A DNA stretch of 22,070 nucleotides from positions 1-22,070 of the IMG/VR virus record IMGVR_UViG_3300018084_000018; one strand, 5' to 3'. The notes beneath the pieces are model-generated. The model saw only the letters and a program-made list of their open reading frames with translations, made no database searches and was not told the origin of the DNA. The DNA comes from a virus. Each line of letters opens with the position of its first letter. Positions within the stretch are counted from its first letter, which is position 1. Shown here in pieces: positions 13,595 to 20,876 of the stretch. Both the position numbers and the translations under genes were made by a program.

Positions 13595-13915
13595 GTGAAG
13601 ACCGTCATGAGGCACAATTTCTATAAGTCTCTAGGTAGAGCGCTTGCTCCTGGTAAGAACCAAGAGGAACAACTAGAGAAAGCTATGGAAACGATGACAG
13701 AACTTACAGAGCTTGAACTGAGCTCGAATTTGCAGAAATTCTTCATGATGGCAAGTAAAAAGCCATGGATGTATGATGTGTTCCACCTAATAAAGGAAAG
13801 GAAACAGAAAGATGCCTACGAACAGCGCGAAACAAAAAGCGCCTCAAGGCGACAAGGGTACGTCGACCCAGCAGCCGAGTTCTTTGACCTCGTCAAAAGT
13901 CATGACGGGACCTAA
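13595..13915 (+). CDS. Hypothetical charged helical protein
   Basis: The GTG start is preceded by AAGGAGGTAAT, a near-perfect ribosome site. The 106-residue product is mostly helical and highly charged (NQEEQLEKAMETMTELTELELSS, then KKPWMYDVFHLIKERKQKDAYEQ). The last roughly 35 residues lie over the next gene in another frame and may not be under selection for this protein. No motif is recognised. It lies between two helicase/primase groups, so a replication accessory role is possible but unproven. Confidence 0.65.
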   Translation: MKTVMRHNFYKSLGRALAPGKNQEEQLEKAMETMTELTELELSSNLQKFFMMASKKPWMYDVFHLIKERKQKDAYEQRETKSASRRQGYVDPAAEFFDLVKSHDGT

Positions 13916-14321
13916 GTACACAACAGGCCCAAAGCCATTAACCATATCACAACTCGCCGAGAGGTTCTCAGTAGAACGTATCAAGAAGGAAGATCTTGAA
14001 AAGCAGTTAAAGGATGTCAACGAACGCCTTGGTTCCATTGAGGACAATCTTGTTGACCTCATGGAGTCCTCAGACCTAACCGCCCTTAAGACCGCAGCAG
14101 GTCATCACCTCTCCTTACGAGGTTCATGCTACCCCACCGTGGCGGATAAGCCAGCATTCATGAATTGGATTGAGGACAATGGGTTTCATGATGCCCTGAC
14201 CATGCATCACTCCACCCTTAAGGCCATGTGTAAGGAACTTCTTGAGGAGGCAAAACCTTTACCTGACGGCGTGGAGGCGTACATGAAGTCAAAGATCACC
14301 TTCCGACGTGGCGGAAAGTGA
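13812..14321 (+). CDS. Phage protein with coiled coil and C-terminal conserved-looking domain
   Basis: AAAGGAAAC lies upstream of ATG 13812. The 169-residue product has a polar, disordered N-terminus (1-40), a probable coiled coil (LTISQLAERFSVERIKKEDLEKQLKDVNERL, about 43-73), and a C-terminal domain with YPTVADKPAFMNWIEDNGFHDAL, HHSTLKAMCKELLEEAKPLPDGVEAYMKSKITFRR. The pattern 'F..W...NG...L....HhsTLk......lE...plP.GV......k.ItfR' is one I associate with phage proteins of unknown role near recombination and replication genes. The upstream gene overlaps it by 104 bp. Role unknown; an oligomeric DNA-metabolism factor is plausible. Confidence 0.72.
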   Translation: MPTNSAKQKAPQGDKGTSTQQPSSLTSSKVMTGPKYTTGPKPLTISQLAERFSVERIKKEDLEKQLKDVNERLGSIEDNLVDLMESSDLTALKTAAGHHLSLRGSCYPTVADKPAFMNWIEDNGFHDALTMHHSTLKAMCKELLEEAKPLPDGVEAYMKSKITFRRGGK

Positions 14322-14383
14322 AGTTCCAAGGGTTTAACCCGATCGCCAACGTCTGGTATAACCTTAACATGGAGGAGTTTACA

Positions 14384-14539
14384 ATGCAGGTCAAGCATGG
14401 CGGTTGTCAGAGGTGCAAAACCAAAGATCAGGAGATTCTTAAGTCGGTGCTCCTGAAAGGAGAAGTCATGGGGTTCGCACTCTGTGACGTGTGTGTATCC
14501 AATGCTCGCAAGAAGGGGACCCTCATCGAAAAGGATTGA
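14384..14539 (+). CDS. Small zinc-ribbon protein
   Basis: ATG 14384 is chosen because GGAGGAG lies six bases upstream; an in-frame GTG at 14318 that overlaps the previous stop would add 22 residues. The 51-residue product is a simple ribbon: CQRC (8-11) and CDVC (34-37), with a short helix and strand between and a basic end (NARKKGTLIEKD). It is a lone zinc protein inside the replication block and may have been duplicated from the early operon. Function unknown. Confidence 0.62.
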   Translation: MQVKHGGCQRCKTKDQEILKSVLLKGEVMGFALCDVCVSNARKKGTLIEKD

Positions 14540-14558
14540 CAAGAATGCAGTGCCTCCA

Positions 14559-14711
14559 ATGCGCCGGCAGGAGGAAATCGTCAAGATGCTTGATGGTGGT
14601 GAGTCAGTGATCAAGTTCCATTTGGAAAATGGCCGTGAGCCGAATTATGTAAAGGGGGTGGTAGACGCTTTGAAGTGGGTCCTACGTAAAGGCGAAAGTC
14701 CTATGAGATAA
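14559..14711 (+). CDS. Small phage protein with REPNYVKGVVDALKWVL motif
   Basis: The start is uncertain: ATG 14559 gives 50 residues, and a frame start at 14484 would add a segment that lies over the upstream gene. The product has a charged N-terminus and the phrase NYVKGVVDALKWVLRKG, which recalls a short domain seen in phage and prophage proteins. A small regulatory or structural role is possible; none is known to me. A good ribosome site for the next gene follows its stop after a short gap. Confidence 0.5.
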   Translation: MRRQEEIVKMLDGGESVIKFHLENGREPNYVKGVVDALKWVLRKGESPMR

Positions 14712-14720
14712 GGAGAGACC

Positions 14721-15515
14721 ATGGCAAAGGCAGTAAAGGAAGATCCCAAGAAGAAAGATCCAGTCAAGCCGGCGGCGTCTAAGGCACTGGTAGACCAAAA
14801 GGGTGGGGCGTTAGCATCAAGACCATCCTACATTCCGGCAGGTTCTACGGGGTTGGAGGAGGCAGACAACCAGGATTTTACAGTACCACGCCTGGCTATC
14901 TGTCAATCCAATAGCCCGCAACGAAAGAAGCAAGATCCCAAGTTTATCCAAGATCTACTTGAGGGTCAGTTATTCAACACGCTTTCTGGTGAGATCTATG
15001 ACACTGAGATTGATCTCATCCCGCTGTACATGATTAAGACCCGCATCAAGTTCAAACCAATCGCAGAGGGCGGTGGCATTGAGTGCCAATCGTTCAACGC
15101 AATTGATGGTGGCAGGTTATGCGAGACCTGCGCCTCCTGCCCACACTCACAGTTTCAGGAAGATGAACCTCCCGCCTGCTACCTCATCTACAGTTATCCG
15201 TCACTGATCGTTCGAGACGGTAAGCTGACCTCTGAACTGATTGCCATGAGCTTTAAGAGCGCCAGCACAAAGGTGGCTCGTAACTTCAATACCATGGTAA
15301 GGATGCGCAATGCACCCTTGTATGCCGCGATGGTTCACGTGACCCCAATTGACGACGTAGGAGCTGGTCAGCAGTTCTTCAACTACAAGTTGGAGTCGAG
15401 GGGCTGGTTGGATGACCAGATGTTTAAGCAGGTTACCTCATTCTACGAATCCATGAACCGCGAGGCACTCAAGGTACACGCTGATGACGACCCCGAACCA
15501 ACTGGTGATATTTAG
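14721..15515 (+). CDS. Candidate phage ssDNA-binding/replication protein with Cys cluster
   Basis: GGAGAGACC precedes ATG 14721. The 264-residue product has a Lys/Ala/Pro-rich flexible N-terminus (1-40), a core opening with DFTVPRLAICQSNSPQ and LEGQLFNTLSGEIYDTEIDLIPLYMIKTRIKF, and a Cys cluster (C122, C134, C137, C140 and C153) that could bind zinc. Its C-terminus is acidic (DDDPEPTGDI), a common feature of phage and bacterial SSB proteins. The 'vPRL..Q..SP' start and beta-rich core resemble a phage family often found beside primase and recombination genes. I think of it as an OB-fold-like DNA-binding protein, but this is inference; a direct fold comparison would settle it. Confidence 0.6.
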   Translation: MAKAVKEDPKKKDPVKPAASKALVDQKGGALASRPSYIPAGSTGLEEADNQDFTVPRLAICQSNSPQRKKQDPKFIQDLLEGQLFNTLSGEIYDTEIDLIPLYMIKTRIKFKPIAEGGGIECQSFNAIDGGRLCETCASCPHSQFQEDEPPACYLIYSYPSLIVRDGKLTSELIAMSFKSASTKVARNFNTMVRMRNAPLYAAMVHVTPIDDVGAGQQFFNYKLESRGWLDDQMFKQVTSFYESMNREALKVHADDDPEPTGDI

Positions 15516-16974
15516 TGGGCTGTTCACCGGTCGGGCGTCGGCATACGGGATTTGGAGTGATCAGCACGGGGCGAAGACCATCCAACGCCCCGTGACTCCT
15601 CAGCATTATCAAGATCACTTGGATGGTAAGCTCGGTCTAGGCATCGTCCCAATCCAAGAAGATGGGACTTGTCTGTTCGCGGCCATCGACGTTGACGTCT
15701 ACGACCTGAACCACCTGACCCTTGCAAAGCGGATTGCAGACTACAAACTACCGCTCATTGTCTGCAAGACAAAATCTGGAGGTGCACACCTATTCGCATT
15801 CTTTAAGGAACCAATTCAGGCAGCTGTCGTAAAGTCTCAGATGAAGTCATGGGCGACTAAGCTCGGATACACAAAGTCAGAGATCTTTCCAAAGCAGGTT
15901 AAGATCACTCCAGATGTCATCGGTAATTGGATCAATCTTCCGTATCATAATGCTAATCAGACGGTCCGATATGCCATCGGCACAGAGCGACCACTCTCAT
16001 TAGCTGAGTTCTTTGAAGCTGTAGACAAGCTGCCAACATTTCAGATCCAAGAATCTGGAGTAATCGATGATGATGAGGTATTAAAGGAGTATCCGCCCTG
16101 TCTCAGGGCATTGACCAAGCTAGGACTACCAGAGGGGTCACGTAACTCTGGGCTGTTTAACTTCGGAGTTTTCTTTAAGAAGTCAAACCCGAAGGATTGG
16201 GAATCTCAGTTGATGGAGCACAATCTTCGGAATGTGAGTCCACCACTCCCATACAAGGAGCTTAACACCGTTGTCCGGTCACTTAACAAGACCACGTACC
16301 AATATACCTGTGACACGGAGCCAATCTGTAGTCATTGCGACTATGACTCATGCGCAAAACTTAAGTTTGGGATATCGAATTTCCCTGGTAAGGAATCAGA
16401 TAGCATCTACCATCCGGCGGTGATCACACACTGTAGGAAACTTAATACGGATCCACCATACTTTATGTTGGAGGTGAACGGCAAGGATATCTCACTTTCA
16501 AGTGAAGAGTTCCTGAACTTTAGAGTCTTCCGATTGCGCCTGATGGAGATCATGAATCTAGTGGTCAAGCCGCTGAAGCAACTTGACTGGGAGAAGCAGG
16601 TAAAGGACTTGCTTGATAAGCGGACTGAGATTGGGGCACCTCAGGATGCCTCTATCAATGGTCAGATCCTTAACTGTGTTACAGAGTTCTTGGAGTTGTG
16701 TGAAAAGGCCAAGCAAGACATGGACATCTTTCGTGATCTACCAGTAAAGAAAGGAGAGTACATTGTCTTTAGGGGCAACTCACTCAAGAAGTACATGGCA
16801 ATGCATAAGTTAGATAGGATCGCAGATAATAAGCTCTTCATGCTGATTAAGAATCATGGTTGCAATTACAAACGGGTCTCAATTGACGGCAAGTTGGTCT
16901 TGTTATGGGCAATTAAGTACGATGAGTTCTTTGGTCTAAGAAAAGAAGAGGAGTCCGATGCCTTGGAGATATAA
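15484..16974 (+). CDS. Archaeo-eukaryotic-type primase (AEP/PriCT architecture)
   Basis: This 496-residue protein has an N-terminal AEP catalytic core: FAAIDVDVYD with the metal-binding D69 and D71, KSGGAHLFAFF (97-107) with the H102 position, EIFPKQ (133-138) and GNWINLPYHN (147-156). A PriCT-like helical region follows (PPCLRAL from 205, EGSRNSGLF from 217), then a Cys cluster (C276, C282, C285 and C290) that probably binds zinc. The core most resembles the TOTE/phage AEP group. It would make primers for replication. The C-terminal roughly 190 residues are helical and not recognised. ATG 15484 has only a weak ribosome site and overlaps the previous gene by 32 bp; the start is therefore less sure than the function. 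Confidence 0.88.
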   Translation: MTTPNQLVIFSGLFTGRASAYGIWSDQHGAKTIQRPVTPQHYQDHLDGKLGLGIVPIQEDGTCLFAAIDVDVYDLNHLTLAKRIADYKLPLIVCKTKSGGAHLFAFFKEPIQAAVVKSQMKSWATKLGYTKSEIFPKQVKITPDVIGNWINLPYHNANQTVRYAIGTERPLSLAEFFEAVDKLPTFQIQESGVIDDDEVLKEYPPCLRALTKLGLPEGSRNSGLFNFGVFFKKSNPKDWESQLMEHNLRNVSPPLPYKELNTVVRSLNKTTYQYTCDTEPICSHCDYDSCAKLKFGISNFPGKESDSIYHPAVITHCRKLNTDPPYFMLEVNGKDISLSSEEFLNFRVFRLRLMEIMNLVVKPLKQLDWEKQVKDLLDKRTEIGAPQDASINGQILNCVTEFLELCEKAKQDMDIFRDLPVKKGEYIVFRGNSLKKYMAMHKLDRIADNKLFMLIKNHGCNYKRVSIDGKLVLLWAIKYDEFFGLRKEEESDALEI

Positions 16975-18148
16975 GTTATTCGGACCCCCTGGAACTGGTA
17001 AGACAACCACGATGATCAATACACTTTCATCATGGTTAAGGCAGATACCCATCGATGAGATAGCGTTTGTGACCTTCACGCGTGCGGCACGAAAAGAAGT
17101 CGAGGACAGGGTTAAACAAGACCCACGATATAAGCACAATAACAATTTTCCGCGTCTTAAAACTATCCATGCAATGTGCTATGCTGAGCTACGCGGTGTG
17201 AATGTCATGGGTGCAAAAGAATTGAAGGAGTTTGGAAAATCAGCAGGGGTAGATCTGAACACAGGTCTTACACTTGATCCATTGATGGAAAATGAGTTCA
17301 CGTTTACTAGATCAAGAAATCAGTGGGATAAGATCCTGCAGGCTTACCACCTTGCACGGCACAAGATGCTTGACCTGAGTGAGGTATTGCCAATTGAGAT
17401 CCCTCAGTCGGCGGCTGATGCCTTCATCAATGCTTTTAGGGAGTGGAAAAACGTACAAGGGTTGTCTGACTTTACTGATCTTCTATTCCTGTATCTTAAC
17501 TTTGGTCACCCGCTTCCCATAAGGCGAATGATCATCGATGAGGCGCAGGACTTATCAAAGTTGCAATGGAAGGTTGTCGATAAGATGTCGCAACAATGCG
17601 AGATGGTGTATATGGCAGGAGACGATGACCAAGCAATTTTCAACTGGGCAGGTGCATCGTCCGAGGTTTTCTTAGATAGAGAGGTGGACGAGTTTAAGGT
17701 CCTGGGTAACAGCCACCGGCTGACTGCTCAGGTAAAGGAGGTAGCTGATAAGATAATCTCTCGTGTAGACAGAAGGCAGGAAAAGGTCTTCATCCCAAGA
17801 ATGATGATGGGACCTAATGTGGAGATCGCATTCCGTCTAACTGAGAACATGTTCCATGATCCTAATACTATGATCTTAGCACGTGGGCGTTCGCAATTAA
17901 ACGAGATGCTTGGACCACTTAAGTTTCTAAAGGCGAAGCCGCTTGATGGGATGATGACGATCCACCAGGCTAAGGGGCGTGAGGCGAACACGGTCGTCTT
18001 AAACACAGCGATGCCGAAGTTGAGTCATGATCACTTTTGGCAGGTCTCAGATCAAGAAGAACACCGTGTGTGGTATGTGGCCGTCACCAGGGCGAAGCAC
18101 AAACTAGTAATCTACAAACCTGACTCATGGCGGAATTACGACATATAG
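16958..18148 (+). CDS. UvrD/Rep-like SF1A DNA helicase
   Basis: GAGGAG precedes ATG 16958. The 396-residue product has Walker A GPPGTGKT (9-16), motif Ia FVTFTRAA (37-44), motif II DEAQD (194-198), motif III GDDDQAIFNWAGA (221-233), motif V-like HQAKGREANTVVL (about 335-347) and motif VI VAVTRAKHKL near the C-terminus. It is much shorter than bacterial UvrD (about 700 residues), with small 1B and 2B subdomains, which is usual for phage versions. Its likely job is to unwind duplex DNA 3' to 5' at the fork or in recombination, next to the primase whose gene it overlaps by 17 bp. Confidence 0.93.
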   Translation: MPWRYKLFGPPGTGKTTTMINTLSSWLRQIPIDEIAFVTFTRAARKEVEDRVKQDPRYKHNNNFPRLKTIHAMCYAELRGVNVMGAKELKEFGKSAGVDLNTGLTLDPLMENEFTFTRSRNQWDKILQAYHLARHKMLDLSEVLPIEIPQSAADAFINAFREWKNVQGLSDFTDLLFLYLNFGHPLPIRRMIIDEAQDLSKLQWKVVDKMSQQCEMVYMAGDDDQAIFNWAGASSEVFLDREVDEFKVLGNSHRLTAQVKEVADKIISRVDRRQEKVFIPRMMMGPNVEIAFRLTENMFHDPNTMILARGRSQLNEMLGPLKFLKAKPLDGMMTIHQAKGREANTVVLNTAMPKLSHDHFWQVSDQEEHRVWYVAVTRAKHKLVIYKPDSWRNYDI

Positions 18149-18168
18149 TTGGTCCCCTGCCGCAGAAG

Positions 18169-18214
18169 TATTTTTGTCGATCTTGTTTACACGGGACAAA
18201 ATTCTTAATATAAT
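18169..18214 (+). promoter_or_regulatory. Promoter of the modification/replication cassette
   Basis: TTTACA (18186-18191) is followed after 17 bp by a perfect TATAAT (18209-18214). Upstream, AGAAGTAT with TTTTG (18164-18176) parallels the upstream part of the shared block near 10024-10036, 19 rather than 20 bp from the TACAC of the -35 region. The first start codon, ATG 18259, has AAAAGGAG before it. Confidence 0.7.
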
Positions 18215-18258
18215 GAATCCACTTTGTAGTTAATGTTCAAAAACAAAAGGAGAATATC

Positions 18259-18609
18259 ATGGCTAAGAAACAGAGTAAGGCCGCCGCGGCTCCCACGGAG
18301 AAGGTCAGCAAGAAGGCAGCTGAGACTGATGTTGGTGCTGCTGCAGGGAAGAAAGCAGCCAAGGAGGCAAAGGTACCCAAGGTCGCCACGAAGTTCAAAT
18401 TGACCGACAAGGAGGTGAAGTTCAAGACTGGTGGCCAGGTCGAGTTGATCGTCAACGCTCTGAAGAAGAAGGGAGAGGCCACGATCGATGAGATCACAAA
18501 AGAGATCGAGGGAAAGCTGCAGACGAAACAATCCGCGAAGTCAGTGGTCAGCTTCTACATGACCAGCATGAAGAAGAACGGCACCATCGAGGCAGTCAAG
18601 GCAGCCTAA
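18259..18609 (+). CDS. Winged-helix-like protein with histone H1-like Lys/Ala tail (paralogue B)
   Basis: This 116-residue protein is the first gene after a strong promoter. Residues 1-48 are rich in K and A (MAKKQSKAAAAPTEKVSKK and onward), as in histone H1 tails and bacterial H1-like proteins. Residues 60-113 carry the domain shared with the products at 3443 and 18631: QVELIVNAL, ATIDEITKEI, TKQSAKSVVSFYM. H1 also pairs a winged helix with basic tails, so similarity of design is clear even if common descent is not. It would coat or bend DNA, or regulate transcription. A standalone regulator is equally possible. A 21-bp gap separates it from paralogue C. Confidence 0.82.
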   Translation: MAKKQSKAAAAPTEKVSKKAAETDVGAAAGKKAAKEAKVPKVATKFKLTDKEVKFKTGGQVELIVNALKKKGEATIDEITKEIEGKLQTKQSAKSVVSFYMTSMKKNGTIEAVKAA

Positions 18610-18630
18610 CCACAACGATCGGCCACTCAC

Positions 18631-19233
18631 ATGAAAAACCAACCTATTGAACCCGTCCTTCGCGAGAAGGACGGGGATCTTTACTACGTGAAGGGGTCTT
18701 ATGAGCTTCTTATTAGTGCTCGTGGGATCTCTGTCACGGTCGCGAAGTTGAAGCTACTCAGTGCATCATCCGCCCAACGGTTTCTCATTCATCACGATTT
18801 AGAGATGCCGCTCACCTGCCCATCCGAAATCTACGTGCCTGTCGTTGCCAGCTTCGTACAGCTTACATGGTTACAGCATTATTTCCATGCAGTTGACCCG
18901 AAGATTAAGGACCGCCATGATAAGCGGGTAGAAAGGTTCAAGATCTTTCTTAAGACTGGTGAGATGCCTGACAGCTATATTCAGCCCAACAAAAAGACCT
19001 CAGACGTTCTGCAGAAAAGATACATCCTGAAAGAAGGTACCAAGACTGGTGGCGGTCAACGTGGCGTGGTGTTCGATTCGTTGAAACGTTTGGGTCCCGC
19101 AACCATCGCCGAACTTACTGCAGATGTGGTCAAGGGTGGGAAGTTAACCACTCGTCAAGAACCTGAGCGCATCGTCCGATACTACATTGTTCTCCACCGA
19201 GATAAGGAGGTCCTTGATGCCCCAGCCGACTAG
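18631..19233 (+). CDS. Two-domain protein with winged-helix-like C-terminus (paralogue C)
   Basis: This 200-residue protein has an N-terminal domain (about 14-110, with YVKGSYELLISARGISVTVAKLKLL and LQHYFHAVDPKIKDRHDKRVERFKIFLKTGEMP) that I do not recognise. Its C-terminal winged-helix-like domain (143-196; QRGVVFDSL, ATIAELTADVVKGG, TRQEPERIVRYYI) matches paralogues A and B. No ribosome site is seen before ATG 18631, and a strong hairpin lies in the first codons, so translation may be controlled or may start further inside (for example GTG 18688). The 3' end overlaps the methyltransferase start by 17 bp, tying it to that cassette. Confidence 0.75.
   Translation: MKNQPIEPVLREKDGDLYYVKGSYELLISARGISVTVAKLKLLSASSAQRFLIHHDLEMPLTCPSEIYVPVVASFVQLTWLQHYFHAVDPKIKDRHDKRVERFKIFLKTGEMPDSYIQPNKKTSDVLQKRYILKEGTKTGGGQRGVVFDSLKRLGPATIAELTADVVKGGKLTTRQEPERIVRYYIVLHRDKEVLDAPAD
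18652..18675 (+). promoter_or_regulatory. Hairpin at the start of paralogue C gene
   Basis: CCCGTCCTT and AAGGACGGG form 9 perfect pairs around the 6-base loop CGCGAG. It spans codons 8-15 of the gene as called. It could stop transcription after paralogue B, or block ribosomes at the start of paralogue C. No T-run follows beyond GATCTTT, so termination would be weak. Confidence 0.5.
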
Positions 19234-19963
19234 GTCGGGCCGTACGCGTTCAGCGCGTCGGTTTGACAAGACCCAACTTAAGGCTGCACATTACGGGTAC
19301 AACGTACACCGTGACTACGCAGCCCACTTCTTCCGATGGGGGTTCATTAATAAGAACCGCGCCTATGGGAAGAGGATCCTTGATGTCGGTTGCGGGCAAG
19401 ATCAGCCGCTACTCCGTGTCCTGATGGGGAACAAAAGCCTTATCCCTGCCGAGTACAACGGTATTGATCTAAATAAACAACCTGAGAGATCCATCTGCCC
19501 GTCATGGGCATCCATCTGGTGGGAGTTTAACTTCATCGCAGATTTCATTGAGCTGCGTGGGCCCTATGATACGATCACCTGCTTTGAGGTGATTGAACAC
19601 ATGGAGACTGAGGATGGTCTTACCCTGTTGATCAACATCAAGTCATTAATGGATCAACGTTCTACCCTCTATCTGTCAACGCCCGTGTTTAACGGTGCCG
19701 CGGCGGTAAACCACATTCATGAGTACACCATCGAGGAACTCAACAGTCTTATTGAGGAGGCAGGCCTCAAGGTCAAGAAGCGTTGGGGTACCTTCGCCAG
19801 CAAGCCTGAGATCATCAAGGCCATGGATGAGAATGAACGCCAGATCTTTGAGATGCTAAATGAGTACTATGGTGGGGAGGTCATGTCCATCATGTTTGCT
19901 CCGCTGTATCCAGACTACTCACGGAACAACCTGTGGGAGGTGACCCTTGCAGATCGTTCTTGA
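19217..19963 (+). CDS. SAM-dependent methyltransferase (class I fold)
   Basis: ATG 19217 is chosen because AAGGAGG lies about six bases upstream. The 248-residue product has a basic N-terminus (MPQPTRSGRTRSARRF), motif I ILDVGCGQD (54-62), the acidic end of strand 2 in YNGIDLN (80-86), and TCFEVIEHME (121-130) after strand 4. It lacks DPPY/NPPY or the PC catalytic pair of DNA base methyltransferases, so direct DNA methylation at adenine N6 or cytosine C5 is unlikely. The form is that of small-molecule or cap-like methyltransferases (type 11/12). It lies next to the kinase-glycosylase fusion and the synthase homologue (17-bp overlap), so a nucleotide or modified-base substrate is possible but not shown. 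Confidence 0.85.
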   Translation: MPQPTRSGRTRSARRFDKTQLKAAHYGYNVHRDYAAHFFRWGFINKNRAYGKRILDVGCGQDQPLLRVLMGNKSLIPAEYNGIDLNKQPERSICPSWASIWWEFNFIADFIELRGPYDTITCFEVIEHMETEDGLTLLINIKSLMDQRSTLYLSTPVFNGAAAVNHIHEYTIEELNSLIEEAGLKVKKRWGTFASKPEIIKAMDENERQIFEMLNEYYGGEVMSIMFAPLYPDYSRNNLWEVTLADRS

Positions 19964-20876
19964 AGGATGTGACTGCACCGGTAAGACGGTGTTTGCCAAG
20001 AAATTGGCAGAGAAGATCATGGAGCTATATGGTAAGGAGGTGAGGCATGAACATGAAGGCCTCCCACCAGATGTCTCCAACCTGTTTGAGTACTATGCCA
20101 TCAAGGCGATCACGTACGATTACTGTATCCATGACCGCCTACACCTGGGTGAACGCACGTATGGCCTGGTCTATCGTAACAACGACCGGCTTGGTGCGGT
20201 TGGTCAACACATCATCGATCACATCATTGCGAGTGAGGGGTTTGGTGTGATCTGTACTCATCCATTTGTTGAGGTTGAAAAACGCTGGAGAAAGCGCATT
20301 AACCGTGAATATGTTAAAGATTCTGAATCCTTACGCCGTATTCATGCCGCCTATGATGACTACGCCTCTGATCATTGGATGCGTATTGATCCATTCGATA
20401 TCCATGATCAGACCATCGTGTTTGCACGGCTGAAGCATCTACGCGAAAACAATAAGCTCATCCCCTTCGTTTGGGGCATTGGACCAAGCACGTCTGAGAC
20501 CCTAATCGTTGGGGAGATGAGCAACCATCCGATCTATGATCTGCCGTTTTTCTCAACCAGTGGATCAAGTGCCTACCTCATCAACACCCTCCTGCGTCTC
20601 AAGATCGGGCACAACTACTACCTGACCAACGCCTATCGGAAAGATGGATCACCCCGTGTGATGAAGCCCATCATCAATGAGCTTAAGAACCTTAAACGCG
20701 TCATCGCGTTAGGGGCCGTGGCCATCAAGATGTTAAGGCAGCAAGGAATCCCAGCAGTTAATATCTCGCATCCTCAGTACTACCAACGCTTCAAGCATCA
20801 TGAGGCCATGGAATATCTCAAACTATTCAAGATCGCGATGGAGGCCAACAATGCAGCTCAACTGCGGTTACTTTAA
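19947..20876 (+). CDS. Fusion of NMP-kinase-like P-loop domain and uracil-DNA-glycosylase-like domain
   Basis: The TTG start at 19947 is favoured by GGAGGTG seven bases upstream. Residues 1-165 look like a thymidylate-kinase-type P-loop fold: P-loop GCDCTGKT (7-14), IHDRLHLGE (61-69) at the DR position, RWRKRINR (113-120) as a possible lid. Residues 172-309 resemble the UDG superfamily: LIVGEMSN (186-193), PFFSTSGSSAYLINTLL (200-216), YLTNAYRKDG (225-234), VIALGAVA (252-259) and HPQYYQRF (275-282). These match the order GE-x-P ... PF-x-x-SG ... TN ... HP of family 4/5-like glycosylases. I know of no standard phage enzyme with this pairing. A role in making or policing modified nucleotides is inferred from its neighbours. 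Confidence 0.82.
   Translation: MQIVLEGCDCTGKTVFAKKLAEKIMELYGKEVRHEHEGLPPDVSNLFEYYAIKAITYDYCIHDRLHLGERTYGLVYRNNDRLGAVGQHIIDHIIASEGFGVICTHPFVEVEKRWRKRINREYVKDSESLRRIHAAYDDYASDHWMRIDPFDIHDQTIVFARLKHLRENNKLIPFVWGIGPSTSETLIVGEMSNHPIYDLPFFSTSGSSAYLINTLLRLKIGHNYYLTNAYRKDGSPRVMKPIINELKNLKRVIALGAVAIKMLRQQGIPAVNISHPQYYQRFKHHEAMEYLKLFKIAMEANNAAQLRLL

Noticed and set aside
18205-18531. Leu-rich minus-strand frames that look like membrane proteins
   Set aside because: They are the complement of the Lys/Ala-rich paralogue B gene, whose AAG/GAG codons read as Leu/Phe on the other strand.
19217-19963. DNA adenine or cytosine methyltransferase
   Set aside because: SAM-binding motifs are present, but neither DPPY-type nor PC/ENV-type catalytic motifs are seen.
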